NCBI RefSeq assembly: GCF_030929615.1
Contig: NZ_JAVFVU010000022.1
Location: forward strand, 1 to 64,000
Length of the DNA: 64,000 nucleotides
Direction of reading: 5' to 3'
Source of the DNA: Dyadobacter sp. LHD-138
GTDB lineage: Bacteria; Bacteroidota; Bacteroidia; Cytophagales; Spirosomataceae
The notes beneath the pieces are model-generated. The model saw nothing but the letters and a program-made list of their open reading frames with translations. It searched no databases and had not been told where the DNA came from. Numbering within the stretch: the first letter of the stretch is position 1; every line of letters begins with the position of its first letter. Positions 45,258 through 56,228 of the stretch are shown in pieces. Made by a program: the position numbers and the translations under genes.

Positions 45258-46490
45258 ATGATAAAAAGAATAGAGGTTCGGGATGTCAGGTACAAGCTGG
45301 ACAGCAATGCAGGCAGCGACGCCATTCATCGCGATCCGGTTTACTCTTATGCCGTCACTCGGCTCATTGATGAAAGCGGGATCATTGGAAACGGGTTTGC
45401 ATTTACACTTGGGAAAGGAAATGATCTGGTATGCCAGGCTGCGCAGTATTACGCTGAAAAGCTTGTTGGGAAAGATATTGAAGAAACCATGGCTGATTTT
45501 GGTGCGCTCTTCAGACAGTTATCTGATGATCAGCAGTTTCGATGGCTCGGGCCGCACAAAGGTGTGGTGCATCTGGCGCTCGCTTCGGTGACGAATGCCT
45601 GTTATGATCTTTGGGCAAAAAAAAGAGGCTTGCCGCTTTGGAAATTACTTACCACACTTTCCCCCGAGGCCATTGTCAATACCCTGGACTTCTCTTATCT
45701 GGAAGATGAACTTACAAAAGAGCAGGCGCTGGCCTTATTGCACGATGAACAACCGGCAAGGAATGTCAGGGAAAATATACTGGACAGGGGCTATCCGGGA
45801 TATGATACTTCTGTTGGCTGGTTTAATTATTCCGATGAAAAAGTCAGAGAGAATTGCCACAAAGCCCTGGCCAGCGGATTTACCGCCATGAAATTGAAAG
45901 TAGGCTCGGCAGATCCTGAAAGGGACATACGCCGTGCGCATATCGTGAGAGAGGTGGCTGGGCCCGAGGCTAAGGTGATGCTCGATGCCAACCAGCAATG
46001 GAATCTTTCCCAGGCTATGGCAATTTGTGATCAGTTGAAATCGATGAACCCGTACTGGATCGAGGAACCGACCCATCCGGACGATGTTCTGGCCCATAAA
46101 ACACTGGCGGAACACATGGCTCCCGTGAAACTGGCGTTGGGCGAACATGTGCCCAATAAAGTCATTTTTAAAAACTACTTGCAGGCAAAAGCGGCCGCGT
46201 TTATTCAGGTCGATGCTGTTAGAGTGGGCGGGGTGAGTGAATTTATAACGATCAGTTTGTTATGTAAAAAATTTGGTATACCCGTTGTTCCGCACGTCGG
46301 AGATATGGGCCAGCTTCATCAGCATCTGGTCTTGTTCAATCACATAGCAATGGGGCATGAAGCGCTGTTTTTAGAGCATATTCCTCATTTGCAAAAGCAT
46401 TTTGTCAATCCTGCCATCGTTGAAAATGGCGTTTACAAAATACCCCAGGAAGCAGGTAGCAGTTGCGATCTGATTGCTTTGAAGAATTAA
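45258..46490 (+). CDS. L-fuconate dehydratase (enolase superfamily)
   Basis: A 410-residue enzyme that converts L-fuconate to 2-keto-3-deoxy-L-fuconate. Visible active-site elements are K212-x-K214 in MKLKVG, the metal ligand D243 in MLDANQQW, the acidic pair in YWIEEPTHPDD, E296 in LALGEH and H346 in PVVPHVGDMGQLHQH. The N-terminal IIGNGFAFTLGKGNDLVCQA is characteristic of this subgroup of the mandelate-racemase branch. It is co-oriented with the SDR before it and the symporter after it, and anchors the assignment of this operon to L-fucose. Confidence 0.87.
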   Translation: MIKRIEVRDVRYKLDSNAGSDAIHRDPVYSYAVTRLIDESGIIGNGFAFTLGKGNDLVCQAAQYYAEKLVGKDIEETMADFGALFRQLSDDQQFRWLGPHKGVVHLALASVTNACYDLWAKKRGLPLWKLLTTLSPEAIVNTLDFSYLEDELTKEQALALLHDEQPARNVRENILDRGYPGYDTSVGWFNYSDEKVRENCHKALASGFTAMKLKVGSADPERDIRRAHIVREVAGPEAKVMLDANQQWNLSQAMAICDQLKSMNPYWIEEPTHPDDVLAHKTLAEHMAPVKLALGEHVPNKVIFKNYLQAKAAAFIQVDAVRVGGVSEFITISLLCKKFGIPVVPHVGDMGQLHQHLVLFNHIAMGHEALFLEHIPHLQKHFVNPAIVENGVYKIPQEAGSSCDLIALKN

Positions 46491-46517
46491 ATGTAATTGA
46501 GATTTATTTTATTAACA

Positions 46518-48173
46518 ATGATTCATTTCATAGATATTTCGATAAGCGCAATGTACATCGCAGCTATTTTGGCTGTTGGTCTGTGGGCGGGATTGAAGCA
46601 TAAAAGAAATGGGGCCAAGGTGCAGAATGAAGCCGGAGAATATTTTCTGGCCGGGAAAACATTGCGCTGGCCAATGATCGGGCTGGCCCTGTTTGCCACC
46701 AATATATCATGCGTGCACCTGGTAAGTCTTGCCCAAAGCGGTTTTGATACAGGCCTTTTAAATGGAAATTTTGAATGGATGGCGGCTTTTGTGCTCATAT
46801 TGCTCGCTTTGTTTTTCGTACCGTTTTACATACGATCGGGTGTGTCCACCTTGCCCGATTTTTTGGAAAAACGATACGATCGTGCCAGTCGGGATTGGCT
46901 TGCCGTAATTTCGGTTTTGTCTGCCATCATTGTACATATTTCGTTTTCACTTTTAGCCGGAGGCATTGTTTTGCATACCTTGTTCGGAGTCAATATGTAC
47001 CTGAGCATTATCGGGATTTCTATCATCACGGCCATTTACACCATCGTCGGAGGGTTGAAGGCAGTGGTCGTGACGGAATCGATTCAGACTGTTGTGTTGC
47101 TTTGCGGGGCCGTCATTATCAGTGTGGCAGCCTATAATAAAATGGGTGGATGGCAGCCGATGGTCGAGGTGCTACGGGATTCGGGCCAGATGGATCGACT
47201 TTCGATGATGCGTCCGCATGGCGATGAAAGCGGCATGCCCTGGTATGCCGTGTTTTTGGGATATCCTGTTTTAGGGATTTGGTACTGGTGTGCTGACCAG
47301 ACAATCGTACAGCGTGTTTTGGGGGCGAAAGATGAAAATCATGCACGTGTCGGACCTCTTTTTTGCGGGTTTATCAAAATTTTACCCGTGTTCATTTTTG
47401 TACTGCCGGGACTGTTTGCCTACACGCTGTCACAAACAGGCGGTTTGGATGTTTCCGCTTTGACGACAATAGAGGACGGCAGGAAAGTGGTAAACAGCAA
47501 AGGGATTTATACCTTAATGATCACACAATTGCTGCCGGAAGGACTCATCGGGATACTTGTAGCGGCACTGCTTTCCGGACTGATGAGCCAGATATCCGGA
47601 GCGCTCAATTCCATATCGACACTCGTAAGCTATGACATTTATCAGCGCAGCAATCCGGAAGCCACGGACAAAAAACTGATCATGGTCGGCAAAGCGGCAG
47701 CGGGTTTTTCGATGGTGCTGTCCCTGATTATGCTGCCTTTGCTTAACAGTTACGAGAGTATTTTCAACGGACTTAACGACATCATAGCACATATTGCACC
47801 ACCAATTACCTGTGTTTTTCTTCTTGGAATTTTTTGGAAAAAGGCCTCGGCTGTGTCTGCGAAATTTACTTTATGGATCGGATCGGCTTTGGGAGGGTTG
47901 GTTTTTACATTGAATAAATTGTATCCGGAAACCATCATGGGCCGCATTCCTTTCATGATGATGGCGTTTTATCTGTTTTGCTTTTGCGCCATTTTACAGG
48001 CGACTTTATCCTGCCGCTTTCCGGTTGTTCATTCCCGGGAAAGTATCGGATTATTTTGGAAAACACCATTTGAAGCGCTGGAAAGCCCCGGTTGGAGAGG
48101 ACCTGGTAACTACAAGTTTCTCTCCGTGGTCCTGCTTTTCATTATGGGTAGTCTATTCTGGGTCTTTCGATAA
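46518..48173 (+). CDS. Sodium:solute symporter (SSS/SLC5-like), probable L-fucose uptake
   Basis: A 551-residue inner-membrane protein from the ATG at 46518; a TTG at 46497 would add seven residues. It has about thirteen to fourteen hydrophobic helices. SSS signatures visible are GEYFLAGKTLRWPMIGLALF, YTIVGGLKAVVVTESIQTVV, WCADQTIVQRVLGAK and ALLSGLMSQISGALNSISTL. It should import a sugar with sodium; L-fucose is inferred from the fuconate dehydratase and SDR genes in front. The next genes are the fucose-locus SusC/SusD. Confidence 0.88.
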   Translation: MIHFIDISISAMYIAAILAVGLWAGLKHKRNGAKVQNEAGEYFLAGKTLRWPMIGLALFATNISCVHLVSLAQSGFDTGLLNGNFEWMAAFVLILLALFFVPFYIRSGVSTLPDFLEKRYDRASRDWLAVISVLSAIIVHISFSLLAGGIVLHTLFGVNMYLSIIGISIITAIYTIVGGLKAVVVTESIQTVVLLCGAVIISVAAYNKMGGWQPMVEVLRDSGQMDRLSMMRPHGDESGMPWYAVFLGYPVLGIWYWCADQTIVQRVLGAKDENHARVGPLFCGFIKILPVFIFVLPGLFAYTLSQTGGLDVSALTTIEDGRKVVNSKGIYTLMITQLLPEGLIGILVAALLSGLMSQISGALNSISTLVSYDIYQRSNPEATDKKLIMVGKAAAGFSMVLSLIMLPLLNSYESIFNGLNDIIAHIAPPITCVFLLGIFWKKASAVSAKFTLWIGSALGGLVFTLNKLYPETIMGRIPFMMMAFYLFCFCAILQATLSCRFPVVHSRESIGLFWKTPFEALESPGWRGPGNYKFLSVVLLFIMGSLFWVFR

Positions 48174-48432
48174 ATTTTCTGAATCATACCACCGCATTAT
48201 TAACGCACACCAGCTTTGATTTTTGAACCGTATAAATTTTTAAATATTGGTTATGATTCCGGGGGATGTTATAAGGTTTTACCAATATCCGAATTTGAAA
48301 AAAATGATAACGTATATATATAATCGGTAGTATAATATGGAAACAGCGCAAACCTGAAAGAAGAGAACGAATGCGAACTGGTACGGTGTGGTCCGGCCAG
48401 AAAGGAATTACAACAATTTAATTATTCAAATT

Positions 48433-51400
48433 ATGAAACTTTTTTTTACCAAGACTGAAAGTTCAGTCGGGCAGGGCTTGTTTTGTCTGCCAGGCTCGAA
48501 AACCGTACGTGTTATGCGAACAGGTTTAATTGTTGGCATTGCCGTCCTGATGTGTAATAAGCCACTCCTGGCAAACCCAGGCACATCAATAAAAGGAGCG
48601 AAAACGGCCCAATTTACAGCGAAATCAAAAGTTGCAGAAATAAATGTATCGGGGAAAATAAGCGATGAAAAAGGGGAAGGTTTGCCCGGCGTTAGCGTGG
48701 TGGTTAAAGGAACGTCCAACGGAACATCATCAAATACTTCTGGCGAGTATTCAATTTCGGTTGCAAGCGATAAGTCTGTTCTGATTTTTTCGTATGTCGG
48801 TTATGTTTCTCAGGAAATGGAGGTGGGTAGCCGGGGGAAAATCGATATCGTATTAAAGCCCGACAGCAAGTCATTGGAAGAAGTAGTGGTCGTTGGTTAT
48901 GGTACGGCAAAAAAGCGTGACATCACGGGTGCCGTATCCAGGGCCGACCTGAATGCTTTTAAGGAGTCGCCTAACGTGAGTATTCTGCAATCTCTTCAGG
49001 GGGCGGTTCCCGGTTTGAATGTGGGCGCGACCACGCAGGCTGGTCAGGACCCTGACATTACGATTCGTGGGAGAAACTCAATTTCCGGGGGAACGGGCCC
49101 GCTTATTGTTTTGGATGGGATTATTTATCGGGGAAGTATTGTGGATATAAATCCCAATGACGTCGCCTCTATTGATGTACTGAAAGATGCCAGTGCCGCG
49201 GCGGTTTACGGCTCCCAGGCATCCAATGGTGTGATATTGATCACTTCTAAAACCGGTAAGGCTACCAAAAAACCAACTATTGAGTACAGCACTTCCTATT
49301 CATTGCAGGAAATCAGCAACAAGGCCATGCTTCCGGATGATGCCGCTGGATTTCTGAAAAAAAAAGGAGACCGGTATTTATCATTAAGTCGGATGGGTCC
49401 TGGTCTGCTTACCATGAATCCGGATTTTGATCCGTCAAAATATGTAAGCGCACAGGTTCTGGAAGGGATGCAAAAAGGAACCGATACAAACTGGTGGGAT
49501 CTGCTGACGAATAAAACCCCATCCATTCAAAACCATGATGTAAGCATCAGCGGAAAGAATGAATTAAGTTCTTATTTTTTCTCTCTGGGGTATACCAACC
49601 AGCAGAATGTGATAAAGAACGACAACTACAAGCGCTACAATTTCAGGATTAACCTGGATACCCAGGTCACCAACTGGATGAAAGTAGGTATCCAGTCGTT
49701 TTTAGGATTGGGTAATTATTCGGGGGCTGCCCCAAGCCTGGACGATGTTCAGTTTATGATTCCCCAACTGGATTACAAAGACGCTTCCGGAGCGTATATC
49801 AAGCTTCCGGACGGTTCCAGAGTAAATCCTTTTTTACAGATACAGCAGCAAAATCGGGATACAAGGAATAATTTGTTCGGAGTAATTTATACGGATATCA
49901 ATATACCTTTTATAAAGGGCCTCAGCTACAGGTTAAACTTTTCTCAAAACCTGATCAGCTACAAATGGAACAATTTTAACCCTAATGCCCAAAATTTCAA
50001 CGGAGAGGCTTATAAGGTTGACTCGACGCAATATTCGCAGACGTTGGATAACATCATAACGTATCAAAGGACTTTGAAAGATCATTCGTTTACCGGCACA
50101 TTTTTGTACGGATTCGAAAAGCGTCGGCTTGATGGCACAACTGCCCGTTCGCAGTTTTTTACGAACGATATCCTGGGCTATAACAAGTTAGATGCCGGTC
50201 AGGCAGGGCTTCAAAGTAACACGTCCAAAGCCTGGAAGGAAGCAAGTCTGTATTCAATGATCCGTGTCATTTACAGTTACAAAAACAAGTATATTCTGAC
50301 CGGAACAATGAGAAGGGACGGGTTTTCGGGTTTTGGCCCCAAAAATAAATTTGGTGTCTTTCCCTCGTTGGCTGCCGCCTGGTACATCAGCGAAGAGAAA
50401 TTTGTTAAGGACAATGTTCCGTTTTTGGATGACCTGAAACTGAGGGCATCGTACGGCATCAACGGTAACAGGACTGTCGGCCGTTACCAGACACAAGCCA
50501 AGATTGCGTCCTCTGTCGGAAACGGATATCTCTATGGCGATAACGGTGCCGCGGCACAGGGGCAGTACATGAATGCCCTTGCCAATGGTGATCTTAAGTG
50601 GGAGTCTACGAAGTCATTGAATTTTGGGGCTGATTTTTCCCTGTTCAAGAACCGTCTTTCCGGAAGTTTGAATACGTATATTTCCAATACTTATAACTTG
50701 CTTTTCGATGTTGACCTGCCTTTTTTGAATGGTTTTAGCAAGAGTCCGGCTAATATTGGCAAGCTGAAAAATACGGGCCAGGAGCTGACTTTGTCGGGAA
50801 GGCCGGTGTCGAAAGGCGATTTTACCTGGGATATCACCACGAACTTCTCCCGGAACCGTAATAAAGTGATCAGTATTCTGGGCATCGATGCCGATAAGAA
50901 CGGTAAAGAAGATGATCTGGTCTCTTCCAAAATCTTCATTAACCATCCCTACGGTGTTGCTTATGACTACAACATCACCGGCATGTGGCAAGTGGCGGAT
51001 TCGGAAGCAGGGGCAATTCCGGCAGGTTTTACCTATGGCACATACAAAGTGGAGGACATGAACCAGGACAAAGCTTTTACTGCCGCGGCAGATCGTAAAA
51101 TTCTGGGATACACGGATCCGTCCTATCGCTTCAGTATCATGAATAGTTTCAAATACAAAGCCTGGGAATTCAGTTTCTTCATTAACTCTATCCAGGGTGG
51201 AAAAAAATACTATTACGGACAGCCGGGGAATACATTGCCAAATCCTGATAATATCTCAAACGGCAATATTTTCAAATTTGACTACTGGACCCCTGAGAAC
51301 CCTAACGCGCGTTACCGGCAGATCGGATATTATACCGTTGCACTGGGCGAAACTTTCTCTCCCTACATCCAGAGAAACTTCGTGCGGCTGCAAAATGTGA

Positions 51401-51612
51401 CTTTGTCATTTAATTTGCCCAAACATATTACACAGAAGATCAAGCTGAACCGCGCCAAACTCTTTGTAAATGGTAAAAATCTGGTTACGATCAGCGATTG
51501 GGACGGCTGGGATCCTGAAACCGGGACCATAACCGGAACCGGAACCGGTCTGAACAGGGGCGCATATCCTTTGCTTAAAAGCTATACAGTTGGGCTAAAC
51601 ATTGAATTTTAA
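48433..51612 (+). CDS. SusC-like TonB-dependent receptor of the fucose locus
   Basis: A 1059-residue receptor from the ATG at 48433; an ATG at 48388 would add 15 residues. The signal segment is at about 27-47 (TGLIVGIAVLMCNKPLLANP). A carboxypeptidase-regulatory-like domain (GKISDEKGEGLPGVSVVVKG), plug (EEVVVVGYGTAKKRDITGAV, PLIVLDGIIYRGSIVDINPN) and barrel ending YTVGLNIEF follow. There is no STN domain. It pairs with the SusD 12 nt downstream and probably takes up fucosylated oligosaccharides made by the GH95 enzyme. The 259-bp gap before it shows no clear -7 box. Confidence 0.92.
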   Translation: MKLFFTKTESSVGQGLFCLPGSKTVRVMRTGLIVGIAVLMCNKPLLANPGTSIKGAKTAQFTAKSKVAEINVSGKISDEKGEGLPGVSVVVKGTSNGTSSNTSGEYSISVASDKSVLIFSYVGYVSQEMEVGSRGKIDIVLKPDSKSLEEVVVVGYGTAKKRDITGAVSRADLNAFKESPNVSILQSLQGAVPGLNVGATTQAGQDPDITIRGRNSISGGTGPLIVLDGIIYRGSIVDINPNDVASIDVLKDASAAAVYGSQASNGVILITSKTGKATKKPTIEYSTSYSLQEISNKAMLPDDAAGFLKKKGDRYLSLSRMGPGLLTMNPDFDPSKYVSAQVLEGMQKGTDTNWWDLLTNKTPSIQNHDVSISGKNELSSYFFSLGYTNQQNVIKNDNYKRYNFRINLDTQVTNWMKVGIQSFLGLGNYSGAAPSLDDVQFMIPQLDYKDASGAYIKLPDGSRVNPFLQIQQQNRDTRNNLFGVIYTDINIPFIKGLSYRLNFSQNLISYKWNNFNPNAQNFNGEAYKVDSTQYSQTLDNIITYQRTLKDHSFTGTFLYGFEKRRLDGTTARSQFFTNDILGYNKLDAGQAGLQSNTSKAWKEASLYSMIRVIYSYKNKYILTGTMRRDGFSGFGPKNKFGVFPSLAAAWYISEEKFVKDNVPFLDDLKLRASYGINGNRTVGRYQTQAKIASSVGNGYLYGDNGAAAQGQYMNALANGDLKWESTKSLNFGADFSLFKNRLSGSLNTYISNTYNLLFDVDLPFLNGFSKSPANIGKLKNTGQELTLSGRPVSKGDFTWDITTNFSRNRNKVISILGIDADKNGKEDDLVSSKIFINHPYGVAYDYNITGMWQVADSEAGAIPAGFTYGTYKVEDMNQDKAFTAAADRKILGYTDPSYRFSIMNSFKYKAWEFSFFINSIQGGKKYYYGQPGNTLPNPDNISNGNIFKFDYWTPENPNARYRQIGYYTVALGETFSPYIQRNFVRLQNVTLSFNLPKHITQKIKLNRAKLFVNGKNLVTISDWDGWDPETGTITGTGTGLNRGAYPLLKSYTVGLNIEF

Positions 51613-51624
51613 TCGAAGAACAAC

Positions 51625-53337
51625 ATGAAAAAGATATTCAAGTATATACTCGTAATGATACTAGGCACCTCGCTGTCTTGTAACGAAACCGATTTTCTGG
51701 AAGAAAAGCCACTGGACTTTTACACGCCGGATAATTCATTGGAAACGAATGCGCAGTTTCAGTCAGCAGTTAACTTTTTGCATAACCGGATTCGAAATAT
51801 TGCATTTGGCGGAATAAATCTGGATGCGTACTTCGCTTTGCGCTATGCCACAGATTTTGCGGTGAATGCCACGGATTATCAGCCCGCGGTAAAGCTTAAT
51901 GATTATAAAAATACGATGGTTCCGACTTTCGGGCCTCCACAGGTCATTTGGGAGAGTGTTTATCAGATCATTTCCAATGCCAATGTCGTGATCAGCCGGG
52001 CTCCGCTATCTACCAAATTGAATGACGCGGATAAAAAATTGTTCCGTGCTCAGGCACTGTTTTTCAGGGCCTGGGGCTACAATATGCTGGCCAATCTGTA
52101 CGGAGGCGTTCCGTTGATAACAGAAGAAATTAAAGTACCCCGCCGTGATTTTGTTCGTGCCACCCGTGATGCGGTGTATACCCAGTGTAAAACGGATCTG
52201 CTTGAAGCCATCGGGAGTCTTGGGAACATTGATGCCGTGAAGGACGGAGCCGTCAACAAGCAAGTCGCGCAGCATATCTTATCAGAGGTTTATATCTCGT
52301 TAAAATCTTACGATGAGGCGATTAATATGGCGACGCAGGTGATTAGCTATCCTGGCGTTGGATTGATGACTGAGCGTTTTGGTGCACGTAAATCCCAGCC
52401 AGGCGATGTATATCGCGACCTGTTTGAGCTTGGCAATCAAAACAGAACCAGTGGCAACCGGGAAGGGCTTTATGTGATCCAGTCTGATTACCTGAACCCG
52501 GCGTCCACGCAGCGTGATGCACAACAATGGGCGATCATGCCGTTGATGCAAAGTGTTACCATTAAATCGGCGGTGGACGGTAAAAGTGTCAGTGCGATCA
52601 AAGGACCCAATGAAAAATGGTCGGGTCGTGGGGTAGGTTGGATGCGCCCGACTACATTTGTACTTTACACGATGTGGGCCGGTGGTAAAACAGACATCAG
52701 AAACTCAGAATACAACATCATCCGTGACTTTCAGATTGACGGAGTTCCCACCAACTCCCCGGATTACGGCAAATATTACGTAAAAGACGGGTATAAGGAT
52801 AGAACAACGAGCTTCGCGGATACGATCAGAAACTGGTTTCCGATCCTAAAAAAGAACACGATTTCAGCAGGGGATTTTCCGGATGCTTACATTCAGAAGG
52901 ATGCTGCCGGCAACGCGCTGGTGTCACCGCTTGGTGGAAAATTACTGATCAATGGAAGCGAATTGTTTCGTGATAATTACCTGATACGCTTACCGGAAAC
53001 GTACTTTTTGAGAGCCGAAGCATATCTTCAGAAGGGCGATAAAGCCAGTGCTGCCGCCGATCTGAATGTGGTAAGGGCAAGGGCAAAAACGTTCTCGATT
53101 ACGGCCGCGGATGTGAACATCGATTTTCTGCTGGACGAGCGTATGAGAGAGTTATATTCGGAAGAGTTTCGTATGGTTACCCTTACCCGTATGGGGAAAC
53201 TGTATGACCGGACAAAAAAATACAACGAAAAATCTGGTCTTTCCATAGAGCAATATCACAATTTATGGCCGATACCATTCACGGAAATCAACCGGAATGT
53301 GTATGCCAAAATTGAGCAGAACCCGGGTTATAATTAA
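51625..53337 (+). CDS. SusD/RagB-family lipoprotein of the fucose locus
   Basis: A 570-residue lipoprotein with lipobox SLSC at about residue 19 and start FLEEKPLDFYTPDNSLETNA. Its helical core includes KKLFRAQALFFRAWGYNMLA and NLYGGVPLITEE. The C-terminal region has LDERMRELYSEEFRMVTLTR and ends WPIPFTEINRNVY...NPGYN. It is the surface glycan-binding partner of the preceding SusC. Confidence 0.92.
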   Translation: MKKIFKYILVMILGTSLSCNETDFLEEKPLDFYTPDNSLETNAQFQSAVNFLHNRIRNIAFGGINLDAYFALRYATDFAVNATDYQPAVKLNDYKNTMVPTFGPPQVIWESVYQIISNANVVISRAPLSTKLNDADKKLFRAQALFFRAWGYNMLANLYGGVPLITEEIKVPRRDFVRATRDAVYTQCKTDLLEAIGSLGNIDAVKDGAVNKQVAQHILSEVYISLKSYDEAINMATQVISYPGVGLMTERFGARKSQPGDVYRDLFELGNQNRTSGNREGLYVIQSDYLNPASTQRDAQQWAIMPLMQSVTIKSAVDGKSVSAIKGPNEKWSGRGVGWMRPTTFVLYTMWAGGKTDIRNSEYNIIRDFQIDGVPTNSPDYGKYYVKDGYKDRTTSFADTIRNWFPILKKNTISAGDFPDAYIQKDAAGNALVSPLGGKLLINGSELFRDNYLIRLPETYFLRAEAYLQKGDKASAAADLNVVRARAKTFSITAADVNIDFLLDERMRELYSEEFRMVTLTRMGKLYDRTKKYNEKSGLSIEQYHNLWPIPFTEINRNVYAKIEQNPGYN

Positions 53338-53348
53338 CAAATTCGCAC

Positions 53349-53384
53349 CGGCTCAGTCTGCCGGTCAGTCAGCGGGCTGAGCCG
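53349..53384 (+). terminator. Hairpin terminator after the fucose-locus SusD
   Basis: CGGCTCAG at 53349-53356 and CTGAGCCG at 53377-53384 form a perfect 8-bp stem. The loop is 20 nt and the stem is followed by ATTTTAAAA. It starts eleven bases after the SusD stop and would separate or attenuate the fucosidase gene. Confidence 0.55.
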
Positions 53385-53496
53385 ATTTTAAAATCAAAAT
53401 TTCGATATTGCGTTGTTGGGTTTTGAGGTAACCAAATTTGAAACCCTGATTTTTGAAATGTAACTTTACCTGGCTATCCTAAGCCCCTTACCATCT

Positions 53497-56124
53497 ATGA
53501 CTATAATGAAATTCTTTTTTGCAATCGGAATACTTTTTATAAGTACGCACTTATTTGCCCAGGTCAAACCAGTTGAAAGCGACTCCCGGGACCTTACCTT
53601 ATGGTACGATAAACCTGCTGAAGTTTGGACAGAAGCGCTCCCAATTGGCAACGGTTATATGGGAGCCATGATTTTTGGCGGTGTCGAGCAGGAACATTTG
53701 CAGCTCAATGAAGTAACCCTCTATTCCGGTGACCCAAAGGGTACATTTACTTCGATCGACATCAGGAAAAAGTTTAAAAACGTCGACCAGCTTTTCAAGG
53801 ACGGGCAATACAGCGAAGGCCAAAGTATGATAAGTGACGAGTGGCTTGGACGGAATCATCAGGATTATCAGCCGCTGGGAGATCTCTGGATGAATTTTAA
53901 ACATGCGGCCCCGGCAACGGACTATCGCCGTTCACTTGATTTATCGACTGCGGTTTCCAGTGTTCAGTATACTGTAAACAAAACGAAATTTAAAAGAGAG
54001 ATCTTCGCGAGTTACCCCAACAGGATCATCGTTATAAAATTGTCTGCCGACGGAGCTGAAAAGATCAACGGAGAAATTAGTTTTTCAACGCTGCATAAGC
54101 CCCTGGCAAAATTCTCATCCGGCAACAATCAGTTGGTCATGTCGGGTAAGGCTCCTGGTTTTGTACTTCGGCGTACGCTGTCGCAGGTCGAAAAGGCTGG
54201 TGATCAGAACAAGTATCCGGAGATTTTTGACAAGGATGGTTCGCCATTACCTGATGCTTCCCAAATCCTGTACGGTGACGACGCTAATGGCTGGGGAACT
54301 GGCTTTGAGGCAAGGATCAAGGAAACCCATAAAGGCGGTAAAGTTCTGTTTTCTGACCAGAAACTAACGATTACAGATGCCACCGAAGTCGTTATTATAT
54401 TGAGCTGTGTCACCAGTTTCAATGGATTTGACAAAAGCCCTGTGACAGAAGGGCTCGTTCCTGCTGAGCTGACAAAGAAGTTTCTGGCTTCTACCGATAA
54501 TAAAAGTTATGACGTGCTGCGTCAGATCCATCTTGCGGATTATCAAAAACTTTTTAACAGATCACAAATTCAGATTGGTAGCCCTGGAGAGCAATCCAGG
54601 CTTACTACGGATAAGCGCATACAGTTGTTTTCAAATGGTCAGGACCAGGCCCTGGCTGCAGTCTTCTACCAATTTGGGCGTTATCTGATGATTGCCGGTT
54701 CCAGGCCGGGCGGGCAGCCGCTGAACCTACAGGGAATTTGGAATGATAAAATAATTCCGCCCTGGAACGGTGCTTATACGACCAATATCAATGCGGAAAT
54801 GAATTACTGGCCTGCTGAGATTACGAACTTATCAGAATGCCACGAGCCTTTTTTAAAAATGGTCAAAGAGCTTTCGGTAAATGGCGCTGCTACCGCGCGC
54901 GCTATGTATGGCAACAAAGGATGGGTCGTGCATCACAACACGGATATTTGGAGGCATACCGAACCGATTGATATATGTATCTGCTCGTTTTGGCCAATGG
55001 GTGCGGGCTGGATGACCAGTCATTACTGGGAACGATATCTTTTTCATGGCGATAAAAAATTCCTTAAAAATGAAGTTTATCCCTTGTTAAAAGGAGCCGT
55101 GCAGTTCTATAACGATTGGCTTGTTCCGAACAAAGAAGGTTATCTGGTGACACCGGTTGGTCATTCTCCTGAGCATAGTTTCAAATACGGTGAGGGCAAA
55201 ACATCCACAATGAGTCCAGGCCCAACCATGGACATGGCCATTATCAGGGAGTCATTTGCCAGATTTATTGAAGCATCGGACGTTTTGGGCATAGAAGACG
55301 AGCGCCTTTACAAGGAAATCAAAGCAAAAATATTAAAATTACTTCCGTATCAAATTGGTAAATACGGACAATTGCAGGAGTGGCAATTTGATTTTGAGGA
55401 TGGAGAAAAGGAACACCGCCATATTTCCCATCTTTATGGAATTTATCCTTCCAACCAAATAAATCCTCAGGCCAATCCGGAACTGAATGCTGCCGTTGCC
55501 AGGACAATGGAACGTCGTGGCGACAAAGGGACGGGATGGGCAATGGGTTGGAAAATAAATATTCAGGCGCGACTGCTGAACGGAGATAAAGCACATACCC
55601 TTTTGTCAAATCTGTTTACGTTGGTCAAAGAAAACGATCCTAAGAGCCGTGGACTTGGTGGCCTTTATCCCAATATGTTTGATGCCTGTCCACCCTTTCA
55701 GATCGATGGTAATTTTGGCGCAACGGCAGGTATTGCCGAGATGTTGGTGCAAAGTCATGCCGGTGAAATACACTTGCTGCCCGCACTTCCAAAAGCGTGG
55801 AGTTCGGGAAAGGTTAAGGGGTTGAAAGCAAGAGGTGGTTTTGAAATAGACATGGAATGGGAAAACGGGAAAGTGAAACACGCTTCGGTGCGGTCAATGC
55901 TTGGCGGGAAATGCCGTATTAGAACAAATAAACCAGTGGAAATAGCCGGTGTGAAATCGACAGAAGCCACGGACGTAAATGCTAATGATCTTTTCACTTT
56001 CATTAACCCGGGAAACCCATTGTTACATGGCGGAACGCAGGCTTCAAAATTGACCGTTGAACCGACTGCTGTGCAGGATTTTGAAACGATCAAGGGGAAA
56101 GAATACACCATCCGAAGTAAATAA
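53497..56124 (+). CDS. GH95-family alpha-L-fucosidase (secreted)
   Basis: An 875-residue enzyme with signal peptide (to about LFAQ); the start may be ATG 53497 or ATG 53506. The N-terminal beta domain opens with [20 protein letters not shown] and [13 protein letters not shown], the GH95 hallmark. The (alpha/alpha)6 catalytic part shows [12 protein letters not shown] (the two asparagines that activate water), [23 protein letters not shown] (candidate acid) and [16 protein letters not shown] (aspartate region). GH95 enzymes invert and release alpha-1,2-linked L-fucose; some act on L-galactose. It supplies the substrate for the SDR/fuconate dehydratase genes upstream. Confidence 0.9.
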   Translation: MTIMKFFFAIGILFISTHLFAQVKPVESDSRDLTLWYDKPAEVWTEALPIGNGYMGAMIFGGVEQEHLQLNEVTLYSGDPKGTFTSIDIRKKFKNVDQLFKDGQYSEGQSMISDEWLGRNHQDYQPLGDLWMNFKHAAPATDYRRSLDLSTAVSSVQYTVNKTKFKREIFASYPNRIIVIKLSADGAEKINGEISFSTLHKPLAKFSSGNNQLVMSGKAPGFVLRRTLSQVEKAGDQNKYPEIFDKDGSPLPDASQILYGDDANGWGTGFEARIKETHKGGKVLFSDQKLTITDATEVVIILSCVTSFNGFDKSPVTEGLVPAELTKKFLASTDNKSYDVLRQIHLADYQKLFNRSQIQIGSPGEQSRLTTDKRIQLFSNGQDQALAAVFYQFGRYLMIAGSRPGGQPLNLQGIWNDKIIPPWNGAYTTNINAEMNYWPAEITNLSECHEPFLKMVKELSVNGAATARAMYGNKGWVVHHNTDIWRHTEPIDICICSFWPMGAGWMTSHYWERYLFHGDKKFLKNEVYPLLKGAVQFYNDWLVPNKEGYLVTPVGHSPEHSFKYGEGKTSTMSPGPTMDMAIIRESFARFIEASDVLGIEDERLYKEIKAKILKLLPYQIGKYGQLQEWQFDFEDGEKEHRHISHLYGIYPSNQINPQANPELNAAVARTMERRGDKGTGWAMGWKINIQARLLNGDKAHTLLSNLFTLVKENDPKSRGLGGLYPNMFDACPPFQIDGNFGATAGIAEMLVQSHAGEIHLLPALPKAWSSGKVKGLKARGGFEIDMEWENGKVKHASVRSMLGGKCRIRTNKPVEIAGVKSTEATDVNANDLFTFINPGNPLLHGGTQASKLTVEPTAVQDFETIKGKEYTIRSK

Positions 56125-56156
56125 AGAGCTGGTGGGGCACCCCATAATATATTGGG

Positions 56157-56190
56157 GAATTTCCGGGAGCTGGGGGGCTTCCGGAAATTC
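56157..56190. terminator. Bidirectional hairpin between GH95 and AraC genes
   Basis: GAATTTCCGG at 56157-56166 and CCGGAAATTC at 56181-56190 form a perfect 10-bp stem with a 14-nt loop between two convergent genes. No T-run is evident, so termination is likely but not certain. Confidence 0.55.
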
Positions 56191-56228
56191 GTCTCCCAAC
56201 AACTGGAATTGCAATAACCTGCACGAAC

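Noticed and set aside
51197..51400. Short plus-strand frame within the fucose-locus SusC
   Set aside because: The SusC frame is continuous with family signatures; this is an overlapping shadow frame.
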